From assembly GCA_031255645.1 (NCBI GenBank), contig JAIRSC010000093.1, forward strand, positions 1 through 33,378: 33,378 nt of DNA, written 5' to 3'. This document shows, in pieces, positions 18,158 to 24,981 of this stretch; the stretch's first letter is position 1; every line of letters starts with the position of its first letter. A model generated the notes under the pieces. The model was not told where the DNA came from. It worked only from the letters and a program-made list of their open reading frames with translations, and made no database searches. This DNA is from Treponema sp. Its GTDB lineage: Bacteria; Spirochaetota; Spirochaetia; Treponematales; Breznakiellaceae. Position numbers and translations under genes: made by a program.

Positions 18158-18435
18158 TCTTCCCCGTTCTCCGCTATATGAATCAACAGCACCTCTTCGG
18201 GCTGTTTTTTCTCCATTCCCAGTTCGTCCCGGGCGATATGTTCTATCCTGTCCGGGGAAGAAAGCAGGGAAACGCCGGCGACAAGCCGCTTGTTATTCTC
18301 GATCCATTCCTGTTGGCTTTTTTCAAGCCGCGCGAGCTCCCGTTCCAGATCGCCGTAACGGGCCGACTGCCAGGAAACGACGCCGAGCAGCAGGGGAATT
18401 GAAAGTACCATAAGATAAAAGATGATTTTTTTCAC
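18154..18435 (-). CDS. ftsL: FtsL-like small divisome protein
   Basis: A 93-residue bitopic protein with a transmembrane helix at about 3-22 (IIFYLMVLSIPLLLGVVSW) followed by a coiled-coil-prone stretch (YGDLERELARLEKSQQEWIENNKRL) and a C-terminal part typical of FtsL/DivIC (SPDRIEHIARDELGMEKKQPEEVLLI). Families of this type have little sequence identity, so the call rests on size, topology and position between rsmH and murF. The start is a GTG overlapping the rsmH stop (GTGA); the end overlaps murF. Confidence 0.85.
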   Translation of the reverse strand: MKKIIFYLMVLSIPLLLGVVSWQSARYGDLERELARLEKSQQEWIENNKRLVAGVSLLSSPDRIEHIARDELGMEKKQPEEVLLIHIAENGEE

Positions 18436-19379
18436 GCCTCTTCCTTGCGCAATTTTTCCGCAACCCGAAGCCGCGCGCTTCGGGAGGGGGGATTACGGCG
18501 GATTTCTTCCCTGCCGGCGGAAACCGCCCTGCGGGTAAGAACGCTAACCGAAGGTTTTCCTCCACATCTACATATCGGCTCGGAGGGCGGACAGGTACAG
18601 CCCCCGCTTTTGCCGCGAAGAAAAAATTTTACGATCCTGTCTTCGGCGGAATGAAAGCTAATAATGCCCAGCCGGCCGCCTTCCCCAAGAATATCCAGGG
18701 CCTTTTCCAGCATACGGGGAAGCCGTTCCAGTTCGCCGTTGACGGCGATACGAAGGGCCTGAAAGGTTTTTGTGGCGGGATGAACCGGCCCCCGGCGGTA
18801 CGCGGCGGGAACCGCCGTCTTTACGCACTCCACAAGGGAAGCGGTCGTGGCGACAACTCCCCTTCGCTTGGCTTCCGCCACGGAACGGGCAATACGCCTG
18901 GAATAACGCTCTCCGGCGTTGTTCCACAGTAAATCGGCAAAATCTTTTTCCGAAAGGGCGGCGACAATGCCGGCGGCGGTTTTTCCCGTTCCGGGATCGA
19001 TGCGCATATCGAGGTATTCGTCTTTTCGGAAACTGAAACCCCGGCCGGAACGCTCATAGTGGTACATGCTTATCCCCAGATCGAAAAGTACCGTGTCGGG
19101 ACGGGTTTGTCCGTCCGAAAAACCGTCGAAAAAATCCTCCGACCAGCCCGAAAAAAAACGTATCCGCGAACCGAACTTTTCAAGCCGTTCCCCGGCTTTT
19201 TCCCGGATAAGCGGATCGGCGTCGATCCCTATGATCGTAAGATCGGGGAAGCGTTCAAGAAAAGCCTCGCTGTGGCCGCCCTCGCCCAGCGTGGCGTCTA
19301 TCATAAGCTCCCCTTCTCCGCGGGGGGCAAGATACGCGATAGTCTCCTCCAGAAGAACCGGAGTATGAGCGGCTTCCAT
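18432..19379 (-). CDS. rsmH: 16S rRNA (cytosine-N4) methyltransferase RsmH (MraW)
   Basis: RsmH methylates C1402 of 16S rRNA in the decoding centre. The product starts EAAHTPVLLEETIAYL, then the S-adenosylmethionine-binding loop IDATLGEGGHSEAFLE, DTVLFDLGISMYHYERSGRGFSFRKDEYLDMRID, and FQALRIAVNGELERL with GRLGIISFHSAEDRIVKFF, all hallmarks of the family. The ORF track starts at a TTG (19391); I use the ATG four codons later (19379), because the sequence between (TTGGGAGAAAAATG) is its ribosome binding site. This gives 315 residues, the standard length. The gap to mraZ is 52 bp. Confidence 0.96.
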   Translation of the reverse strand: MEAAHTPVLLEETIAYLAPRGEGELMIDATLGEGGHSEAFLERFPDLTIIGIDADPLIREKAGERLEKFGSRIRFFSGWSEDFFDGFSDGQTRPDTVLFDLGISMYHYERSGRGFSFRKDEYLDMRIDPGTGKTAAGIVAALSEKDFADLLWNNAGERYSRRIARSVAEAKRRGVVATTASLVECVKTAVPAAYRRGPVHPATKTFQALRIAVNGELERLPRMLEKALDILGEGGRLGIISFHSAEDRIVKFFLRGKSGGCTCPPSEPICRCGGKPSVSVLTRRAVSAGREEIRRNPPSRSARLRVAEKLRKEEA

Positions 19380-19431
19380 TTTTTCTCCCAAATCCGTTTT
19401 TTGTCCGCCGGACTTCTTTTTTTAAACCGGC

Positions 19432-19878
19432 CTATACGTCGAAAGATTCCATTTCTTCCAAAACGCTTAGCAGCTGTTCGTCGCTGGCCTGTTCATAGGC
19501 CCGGTAATGTTCCACATCCCACAATTCAAGGCGCCTGCCGTTGCTGATAACCGTGCAGTCTTTTACCAGGCCGGCGAAATCCCGCAGTTTTTGCGGAACG
19601 GCGATACGTCCCGCTTTGTCAATCTCGGCCTCATAGGTCGAAAAAAGAAAACGGTGCTGCACCATATCGGCTTTTTTTATCGACATCGGCGCGATGTTTG
19701 CCTGAAGCTTCGAGGAAAACTGTTCCCACCGCTCCTGGGTAAAGGCCCAAATACAGCGCTCTATCCCCTTGGTCAGGACAAGCGCGTTGTCGGGAATGTT
19801 TTCTCTAAACCGTGCCGGAATACTCACGCGCCCCTTGTCGTCAAGGGTTACCGAATATTCTCCGCTCATCAACGTCAT
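19432..19878 (-). CDS. mraZ: Transcriptional regulator MraZ
   Basis: MraZ is the AbrB-fold DNA-binding protein that heads the dcw operon and, in E. coli and Mycoplasma-type systems, controls it by binding TGGG repeats at its own promoter. The 148-residue protein contains the two characteristic DXXXR repeats: YSVTLDDKGRVSIPARFR near the N-terminus and EAEIDKAGRIAVPQKLR in the middle. The start at 19878 (MTLMSGEY) and the alternative ATG at 19869 both lack a clear ribosome binding site. Upstream lie a strong promoter and several TGGG-like boxes that overlap its -10 element, so autoregulation is likely. Confidence 0.96.
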   Translation of the reverse strand: MTLMSGEYSVTLDDKGRVSIPARFRENIPDNALVLTKGIERCIWAFTQERWEQFSSKLQANIAPMSIKKADMVQHRFLFSTYEAEIDKAGRIAVPQKLRDFAGLVKDCTVISNGRRLELWDVEHYRAYEQASDEQLLSVLEEMESFDV

Positions 19879-19888
19879 AACACTTTAT

Positions 19889-19923
19889 CCGTATATTTAC
19901 CAATATTTCCCACTTTCTTCCCA
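19889..19923 (-). promoter_or_regulatory. Candidate MraZ operator (TGGG boxes)
   Basis: Minus-strand sequence TGGGAAGAAAG-TGGGAAATAT-TGGTAAATAT-ACGG contains TGGG, TGGG and TGGT spaced 11 and 10 bp apart, with a weaker CGG about one turn later. Helically phased TGGG repeats are the known MraZ binding pattern. The first box abuts the -10 element, so occupancy should block initiation. Confidence 0.7.
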
Positions 19924-19950
19924 TTATGAAGGGATTTTTTTTCCTGTCAA
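19923..19950 (-). promoter_or_regulatory. Sigma-70-type promoter for the mraZ/dcw operon
   Basis: On the minus strand, TTGACA (19950-19945), a 16-bp spacer and CATAAT (19928-19923) lie upstream of mraZ; the predicted transcription start is near 19916, giving a 5' leader of about 38 nt. A second TATAAT (19976-19971) further upstream has no matching -35. The promoter heads the ~20-kb minus-strand gene run. Confidence 0.75.
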
Positions 19951-20144
19951 TATTTTTTTCAAGAAAAATCATTATACATAGTCATTTCTTTTGTTATTTT
20001 ACTTAACAGTCGTTTAGAGATAGGGAAAAATCGCCGATCTTTTCCGCCGCGGGCAGTGGCTTTACCGTATACGGCGTTTCATTCGCGGTGGAAGCCCAGC
20101 GCGAATGAATTGCGGGAATTTCGGGAAAACGCTATGCTAAAAAC
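19951..20144. other. Divergent intergenic region with a palindrome and an inverted repeat
   Basis: AT-rich near mraZ, GC-rich further on. It contains a perfect 10-bp palindrome CCGTATACGG (20065-20074) and a perfect 9-bp inverted repeat TCATTCGCG / CGCGAATGA (20079-20087 and 20100-20108) with a 12-nt loop. Both sit upstream of the 20145 gene and may be operator or RNA hairpin elements. No gene is seen. Confidence 0.6.
20110..20138 (+). promoter_or_regulatory. Weak promoter placing +1 at the 20145 start codon
   Basis: TTGCGG (20110-20115), 17-bp spacer, TATGCT (20133-20138). The expected start point, about seven bases after the -10, coincides with the A of the ATG at 20145. Together with the lack of any ribosome binding site this suggests a leaderless message. 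The hexamers match the consensus only partly. Confidence 0.4.
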
Positions 20145-20402
20145 ATGTTTCAGGACGACTACTACGTTGTTTTTCCCGAAGGAGACGTACAGGAAGTTCC
20201 GGGGAGAATACCGCTAAACAGTCTGGTGGATATGAACGGCCGCCCGCTGCCACTGCCGCTGCCCACCAATAAAATGATCGCGTTCCGGGTACAGCGGGTA
20301 CGGACGGCCGAAAACAAGGGGATAAGCGAAACCTTCCATCATCTGGAACTGGTAAGCGCCGCGGAACTTCTTGAATTCGTAAAACCCCAAAGACCGCTAT
20401 AG
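20145..20402 (+). CDS. Small protein of unknown function (85 aa)
   Basis: I do not recognise this protein. It has 85 residues, begins MFQDDYYVVFPEGDVQEVPGRIPLNSLVDMNGRPLPLPLPTNKMIAFRVQRV and has no signal peptide or transmembrane segment. The composition (Pro/Leu-rich middle, alternating hydrophobics) suggests a small beta-rich fold. It is transcribed divergently from mraZ and its TAG is followed at once by the ATG of the next gene, so the two form a pair. It has no Shine-Dalgarno sequence. Reality is supported by compact coupling to the downstream gene and absence of a better frame on either strand. Confidence 0.7.
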   Translation: MFQDDYYVVFPEGDVQEVPGRIPLNSLVDMNGRPLPLPLPTNKMIAFRVQRVRTAENKGISETFHHLELVSAAELLEFVKPQRPL

Positions 20403-21113
20403 ATGGTTCCCGGTAAAACCCCCGCGGCTTCGGCGAAAACGCGAAAACACCGAATCGGTACGGAAAACGAAAGCAGCCTGCACCGGGCCCTTAAATTCCG
20501 TTACGCGGATCCGGGCAAAACCGAGGAAGAACGGGCGGGCTTTGTCTGCGACGCGCTGGGCCCCGGCGGCGAGGCGATTGAAATCCAAACCGGTAATTTC
20601 GGCGCGCTGAAAAATAAACTTCCCGCCCTCGCCGCGCGGGGCAGGACGCGGCTTGTTTACCCGGTAATCGTCAACAAAACCATTGAGTTATATGATACGG
20701 CCGGCAATCTGATCTCGAAAAGAAAGAGCCCCCGAAAAGGCAGCCTCTGGGACATTTTCGGCGAGCTTATTTACGCGCCGAATTTGACCCTGCTCCGCCG
20801 CCTAACGGTAGAAATTGCCCTTGTGGACGCGACGGAACGCCGCCGGGACGACGGCCGGGGTTCCTGGAGACGGAAAGGGGTAAGCATTGAGGACAGACGT
20901 CTTGACCTGTTCCATGAAAGCGTCGTACTGCGAAAAAAAGCGGACTGGCGGCGTTTTCTGCCGGTAAGCGGGGAATTTACCGCGAGGGAACTCGCGGCCG
21001 GCGCGCGAATCAGGCCGGTTCTTGCCCGAAAAACCCTTTATGTGCTCGAAAAGGCCGGTCTTGTGGAAAAACTGCGAAAAGAAGGCAGAAGCTGGATATA
21101 TAAGCCGACGTAG
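20403..21113 (+). CDS. Nuclease-like protein with C-terminal winged-helix domain, unknown
   Basis: 236 residues, not assigned to a named family. The N-terminal half has the pattern ENESSLHRALKFRYA...VCDALGPGGEAIEIQTGNFGALKNKL...RTRLVYPVIV, i.e. Glu, then Asp, then ExQ followed by Lys on a predicted alpha/beta core, which resembles PD-(D/E)XK nuclease-like folds. The C-terminal ~60 residues (WRRFLPVSGEFTARELAAGARIRPVLARKTLYVLEKAGLVEKLRKEGRSWIYKPT) look like a winged-helix DNA-binding domain. It directly abuts the 85-aa gene (TAG then ATG) with no ribosome binding site, so translation probably depends on reinitiation. The stop codon lies in the stem of a hairpin. A DNA-acting role is inference. 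Confidence 0.75.
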   Translation: MVPGKTPAASAKTRKHRIGTENESSLHRALKFRYADPGKTEEERAGFVCDALGPGGEAIEIQTGNFGALKNKLPALAARGRTRLVYPVIVNKTIELYDTAGNLISKRKSPRKGSLWDIFGELIYAPNLTLLRRLTVEIALVDATERRRDDGRGSWRRKGVSIEDRRLDLFHESVVLRKKADWRRFLPVSGEFTARELAAGARIRPVLARKTLYVLEKAGLVEKLRKEGRSWIYKPT

Positions 21114-21140
21114 GGGAAACGCTGCGAACCGTTTCCCCTA
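21111..21140. terminator. Hairpin between convergent genes (possible bidirectional terminator)
   Basis: A perfect 11-bp inverted repeat, TAGGGGAAACG (21111-21121) and CGTTTCCCCTA (21130-21140), with an 8-nt loop. It starts exactly at the stop codon of the plus-strand gene and lies 17 bp before the stop of the convergent flaA gene. No U-tract follows on either strand, so it is a strong hairpin but not a canonical intrinsic terminator. Confidence 0.6.
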
Positions 21141-21157
21141 CCCCAAACGCGCGCCCG

Positions 21158-21877
21158 CTACCACATATCGCTGGGGTCGTCGGCGTCTCTTATGTCTTCG
21201 GCAAAAAGGTCGGTAACGGCCCGCAGATCGTCAAAATAGATGTAATACGAGCCGTAAGCTTCCATCGGATCGCAGTCGATACGGAACCCGATAATTTTAA
21301 TGCCCATCATCGTGTTGTAGTGGTAGTTCCGCTGAACTATGCCGTGAATTCCGTCAAGAGCCTGGGGAGGAATCGCGACAGTCATTTTTTTCCAGCCCTG
21401 GAAATTCAGCTTGCCCATATAAAGCTCAAAATAACGGCCAAACGCGTCTTCGATAAGAAGGTTGAGTTCGTGGTTAAAATTCCGGCCCACTACCCAAAGC
21501 GAAACGGTTTTCGTAATGCCTTCAATCGGAACGGGACGCGTCGGATAAATCGTAAAGCTGTTATAGCCCCGGCGCAGGAAATCCACCCTGGTGCCAAGAA
21601 CGTAATTATCCGGAATGTCCAGGCCCTCTTCTTCGGGGATCGGCTCTTTCGCCATAGGCCCCCCGTCAAACAGCCTTGTCGTGGTATATCCTTCGTCGGC
21701 GGACATCGTCGACAGCCAGAAACCGTCGTATTCGAACTTGTCTACCGAAATCTCCTTAAGCTTCTGCTGAGCTTCGGTTATGCCAAGCTGGGCGGCGTCC
21801 GGCTCCCCAACATCCTGGGCAAAAAGACCCGGAACAACAAGAAATACAATCAACGCGGTAAAAATAACGTGTTTCAT
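21158..21877 (-). CDS. flaA: Flagellar filament sheath protein, FlaA family (second of pair)
   Basis: FlaA proteins form the outer sheath of spirochaete periplasmic flagella around a FlaB core. The 239-residue product has a signal peptide (MKHVIFTALIVFLVVPGLFAQ, likely cut after FAQ) and the family features TRVDFLRRGYNSFTIYPTRPVPIEGITKTVSLWVVGRNFNHELNLLIEDAFGRYFELYMGKLNFQGWKKM, ending with YGSYYIYFDDLRAVTDLF. This segment closely parallels the one in its neighbour, so the two are paralogues. The start is preceded by AAGGAG and lies 9 nt after the first gene. The adjacent pair next to an aldolase gene matches the arrangement I recall in T. pallidum. Which numbered FlaA each represents is not decided here. 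Confidence 0.92.
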   Translation of the reverse strand: MKHVIFTALIVFLVVPGLFAQDVGEPDAAQLGITEAQQKLKEISVDKFEYDGFWLSTMSADEGYTTTRLFDGGPMAKEPIPEEEGLDIPDNYVLGTRVDFLRRGYNSFTIYPTRPVPIEGITKTVSLWVVGRNFNHELNLLIEDAFGRYFELYMGKLNFQGWKKMTVAIPPQALDGIHGIVQRNYHYNTMMGIKIIGFRIDCDPMEAYGSYYIYFDDLRAVTDLFAEDIRDADDPSDMW

Positions 21878-21886
21878 GGCGTCTCC

Positions 21887-22744
21887 TTAATTAGCCGAAT
21901 CCCAGTTTTCCCGTATCCAGTCGGGATCCGTCAGTTCGTCGCCGTCGTAGAGGGATTCGAAGGTATCGGTCAGTACCTTGAACTGGTCAAAATAGATATA
22001 AAAATTCCCAACCGCCTCCGCGGGGGTAGTCCAAATACGGAACTTGACAAATTTGAGGTAGATGCTATTTCTGTCCTCCGCGCTGGTTATACTCGTCGCT
22101 TTTGGATCCAGGATGATCCGCCGGCGCTGGGGAATATAGGTAGGAACCAAAGCCCGAAGGTTTTTCCAGCCCCGATACCTAAGATTGCCGAGATAAATCG
22201 TATGAATTACCCCCTGCTCGTCCCGTACATAGGCTTCAACGTAATAATTAAGATTGGAACCCCATACCCACATATCCAGGTACCGTACCCGGCCGGGAAT
22301 CGGGATTTCGTAGGGACCGGCTTCTTCCCCGTCTGTTTTAAGGGTCGGATAGATGTCTATCCAGTTATAACCCATCCTTTTGAATTTTCCCCAAATGCCC
22401 AGTATCTTAAGGTCTTTGCCGTCCCGGTTGTTCCGGAACAGGGCCATCGGCCAGCCTTCCTTATGGTCGATTTTGGGGAAAAAATCGTATCCGTACTGGG
22501 GAGGGGTGCTCCAATGTTTGTCAAACCCGTAATCCGTGAAAGAAGGATTATCCCTGTCGGTTTCGTCCTTCCCCACAGTATAACGGCTGGCCTCTTTTCT
22601 CCAGACATATTGAGAGTCTTCCGTATTGTCGAAATTCTCCAGGATTCTTGATTCCAGATTAACGGTAAAATCATCACCGAACGCCGCCAGGGTTACTCCC
22701 GCCAACAAAGCGATAATGACAACCCTAAAAATATTATGTTTCAT
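21887..22744 (-). CDS. flaA: Flagellar filament sheath protein, FlaA family (first of pair)
   Basis: 285 residues from the ATG at 22744. The ORF track begins at a TTG (22768), but the eight codons between contain AAAAGGAG, the ribosome binding site for this ATG. The signal peptide is MKHNIFRVVIIALLAGVTLAAFG. The mature part shows the FlaA pattern: WGKFKRMGYNWIDIYPTL, IPGRVRYLDMWVWGSNLNYYVEAYVRDEQGVIHTIYLGNLRYRGWKNL, and VGNFYIYFDQFKVLTDTF. It is the promoter-proximal gene of a two-gene operon with a consensus sigma-70 promoter, so sheath genes here do not seem to depend on a flagellar sigma factor. Confidence 0.93.
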   Translation of the reverse strand: MKHNIFRVVIIALLAGVTLAAFGDDFTVNLESRILENFDNTEDSQYVWRKEASRYTVGKDETDRDNPSFTDYGFDKHWSTPPQYGYDFFPKIDHKEGWPMALFRNNRDGKDLKILGIWGKFKRMGYNWIDIYPTLKTDGEEAGPYEIPIPGRVRYLDMWVWGSNLNYYVEAYVRDEQGVIHTIYLGNLRYRGWKNLRALVPTYIPQRRRIILDPKATSITSAEDRNSIYLKFVKFRIWTTPAEAVGNFYIYFDQFKVLTDTFESLYDGDELTDPDWIRENWDSAN

Positions 22745-22789
22745 CCCATACTCCTTTTCACGCTGCAATGGAAAATGAAGTCAGATCAG

Positions 22790-22818
22790 ATTATATTTCT
22801 TTTACGTTTCTTTGTCAA
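22790..22818 (-). promoter_or_regulatory. Consensus sigma-70 promoter for the flaA pair
   Basis: On the minus strand, TTGACA (22818-22813), exactly 17 bp, TATAAT (22795-22790): a perfect match to the housekeeping consensus. The predicted start is near 22783, giving a leader of about 40 nt that contains AAAAGGAG before the flaA ATG. This suits a highly abundant structural protein. Confidence 0.9.
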
Positions 22819-22851
22819 ACCTCTTGCGGGGTTTTCTTTAATAATTCAACT

Positions 22852-22877
22852 GGTTCCAAAACTGAAGTTTTGAAACC
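22852..22877. repeat. Dispersed inverted repeat, copy 1
   Basis: GGTTCCAAAAC-TGAA-GTTTTGAAACC: 11-bp arms with one mismatch. It lies between the stop of the 22881 gene and the flaA promoter. Copies 2 and 3 are at 26889 and 27291; flanks are also similar (TCAACTG here, TCAGCCA and TCAGCTA there). In this place it could act as a terminator-like hairpin, though no T-run follows. Confidence 0.8.
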
Positions 22878-22880
22878 GTT

Positions 22881-23843
22881 TCAATTATCTGTAACTTCAT
22901 TATCTGCAATTTCGGGGAGAAAAAACAGCTGTTTTATCCGTCCAGCCGATATATTCGCCGGTTTTGATCCCAAAACCAGGGGCGTTGAAGGGACAAGGCC
23001 CTCGAATTGTCCCGTTTCGAGCAGTTTGAGGGCTTCCGGCAGGACTTCCCAGGGCGAATCGCTGAATAGTACCTCGGCTTCCGCCGGCGCGGCGGCGGGA
23101 TCGATCCAGGAATATAGAACAAACGGGATACCCGCAGTTTCCCTGAAAAAAGCCTCCCCGCCGCCGATAACTATGGCGCAGACCGCTTCTTTGGAAAAAT
23201 CCCCGCCGGTAAAGCGGACGCGGGAGGCCGTTTCCGGCCCGGCGCTCTCTTCCAGCCCCCGCAGCAGGGCCGATCGTTGTTCCGCGTCGAGAGGATTGGC
23301 CTGGAAAACCGAAATTTCCCCAGGCGGCGGGGCCAAAAGGCCGGCGCAGAAGCCCCCCCGGTAAAGGTCCGTAAGGACATCGGTGGAATACCAGGCCGGA
23401 GCGTCCGGCGGGCCGGAGGAAACCGCTTCCTGCCCGCGGCCGGTTTCAGGGCCGGTCTCGCGGCCCGCCAGCACGGCCGCCGGAGCGCCGGGATAATCCC
23501 TGAGGTAGCGGCGCGCCCCGTCCCGGTAACGATACGGGAAAAATACCGCGTAGGGCCGTTTCGAAGCCGTCCGCGCCGCGAGGGAGACCAGATCCGGCCC
23601 GGCGCTTTCCGCGACAACGGCCGTTTTAAGCCGCCTGAAAAGCCGCGCCGACAAAACCAGCCGTTTTACCCCGGCGCGGTTTTTCCCGTAAAGGGCGGTA
23701 AAGGCGGAATCCGTCACCAGTACGACGGGCCGTCTGGAAAAAAAGGCCGCGGCAAGGACGGCAAGGCCGCAGAGGACGGCGGAAAGCGCCCGGACGGAAC
23801 GGCGCGTGAACAGAAGCTGTAGTTTTTCCGGTAAATTCGTCAT
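22881..23843 (-). CDS. Membrane-anchored protein resembling periplasmic binding proteins
   Basis: Not recognised as a named family. From the ATG at 23843 it has 320 residues: a basic N-terminus (MTNLPEKLQLLFTRRSVR), one hydrophobic helix at about 19-36 (ALSAVLCGLAVLAAAFF), then a large extracytoplasmic part with alternating beta strands and helices (PVVLVTDSAFTALYGKNRAGVKRLVLSARLF, VCAIVIGGGEAFFRE, IPFVLYSWIDPAAAPAEAEVLFSDSPWEVLPEALKLL) reminiscent of type I periplasmic binding folds. The track's 339-aa version uses a TTG without a ribosome binding site; AAGGGG directly touches the ATG I chose, so this start is also uncertain. It is divergent from fba and upstream of flaA. A sensor or lipoprotein-like role is inference. 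Confidence 0.7.
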   Translation of the reverse strand: MTNLPEKLQLLFTRRSVRALSAVLCGLAVLAAAFFSRRPVVLVTDSAFTALYGKNRAGVKRLVLSARLFRRLKTAVVAESAGPDLVSLAARTASKRPYAVFFPYRYRDGARRYLRDYPGAPAAVLAGRETGPETGRGQEAVSSGPPDAPAWYSTDVLTDLYRGGFCAGLLAPPPGEISVFQANPLDAEQRSALLRGLEESAGPETASRVRFTGGDFSKEAVCAIVIGGGEAFFRETAGIPFVLYSWIDPAAAPAEAEVLFSDSPWEVLPEALKLLETGQFEGLVPSTPLVLGSKPANISAGRIKQLFFLPEIADNEVTDN

Positions 23844-23929
23844 CCCCTTATCCCGCGCCGCGAAGTCTTTCCCTTTTTCGGCTTTTTCACTATACTTCAA
23901 AACAACAAATCTTTCAGTAAGGAGCTGCT

Positions 23930-24928
23930 ATGACCAGTTATAAGGAATTAGGCCTTGTCAATACCCAGGAACTCTTTAAAAAGGCGGTTTCGGGCGGCTA
24001 CGCGATTCCCGCCTACAATTTTAACAATATGGAACAGCTTCAGGCCATTATCCAGGCCTGTGTGGAGACAAAGTCTCCGGTTATCCTTCAGGTTTCTTCC
24101 GGCGCCCGCAAGTACGCCAACCAGAATCTGCTTAAAAACATGGCCCGCGGCGCGGTGGAATACGCCCACGAGCTGGGCTGCGACATTCCCATCGTCCTTC
24201 ATCTGGATCACGGCGATACCTTTGAACTGTGCGTTGATTGCATAGAATCCGGGTTTTCCAGCGTTATGATAGACGGCTCAAGCAAGCCCTACGACGAAAA
24301 TGTGGAACTGACCAAAAAGGTCTGCGAATTCGCCCATTCCCGCAAGGATTATGTGACCGTGGAAGGCGAACTTGGGGTTTTGGCCGGGGTCGAAGACGAC
24401 GTAGTCGCCGAACAGAGCCATTATACCCAGCCTTCCGAGGTTATCGACTTTGTCAAAAAAACCGGCGTCGATTCTCTGGCCATTTCCATCGGCACAAGCC
24501 ACGGCAGGGCCAAGTTCAAGCCGGAACAGTGCACAAGGGACGCCAACGGGATACTTATTCCGCCCCCGCTGCGTTTCGACATTCTTGAGGAAATCGAGAA
24601 AAAGATTCCCGGTTTCCCAATCGTGCTTCACGGCTCTTCGTCGGTTCCGGTTCAATATGTAAAGATAATTGAAGAATTCGGCGGCAAACTCCCCGACTCG
24701 GTGGGGATTCCCGAAGAACAGCTCCGCAAGGCCGCCAAGAGCGCCGTATGCAAGATCAACATCGACAGCGACGGGCGGCTGGCAATGACCGCGATGATCC
24801 GCAAGGTTTTCGCCGAAAAGCCCGAAGAATTCGATCCCCGTAAATACCTTGGCCCGGCCAGGGACGAGTTAAAGAAAATGTACGCGGAAAAAAACAAAAA
24901 CGTCCTCGGTTCGGCGGAAAAAGTGTAA
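23930..24928 (+). CDS. fba: Class II fructose-bisphosphate aldolase
   Basis: Zinc-dependent aldolase of glycolysis/gluconeogenesis, cleaving fructose-1,6-bisphosphate to DHAP and glyceraldehyde-3-phosphate in the cytoplasm. The 332-residue protein shows AIPAYNFNNMEQLQAIIQAC, the metal/substrate motif PIVLHLDHGDTFELCVDCIESGFSSVMIDGS, VEGELGVLAGVEDDV, SLAISIGTSHGRAKF and FPIVLHGSSSVP, then KINIDSDGRLAMTAMIRK. AAGGAG lies before the ATG. A TATACT at 23891-23896 could be its -10, with a weak -35 (TTTCCC). It appears monocistronic and converges with the aroH unit. Length is that of the long class II aldolases also found in T. pallidum. Confidence 0.96.
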   Translation: MTSYKELGLVNTQELFKKAVSGGYAIPAYNFNNMEQLQAIIQACVETKSPVILQVSSGARKYANQNLLKNMARGAVEYAHELGCDIPIVLHLDHGDTFELCVDCIESGFSSVMIDGSSKPYDENVELTKKVCEFAHSRKDYVTVEGELGVLAGVEDDVVAEQSHYTQPSEVIDFVKKTGVDSLAISIGTSHGRAKFKPEQCTRDANGILIPPPLRFDILEEIEKKIPGFPIVLHGSSSVPVQYVKIIEEFGGKLPDSVGIPEEQLRKAAKSAVCKINIDSDGRLAMTAMIRKVFAEKPEEFDPRKYLGPARDELKKMYAEKNKNVLGSAEKV

Positions 24929-24981
24929 CGGCGCGGCAAAGGCGCCCGAAAGCCCGGCCGGCTTCGCGGAGCCTTCGCCGC

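Noticed and set aside
21320-22651. 443-aa plus-strand ORF
   Set aside because: Antisense to the two flaA genes, which have signal peptides, ribosome binding sites and a consensus promoter.
24929-24981. Terminator between fba and aroH
   Set aside because: Only short overlapping GC stems (GGCGC/GCGCC, GGCTT/GAGCC) with no U-tract on either strand; too weak to call.
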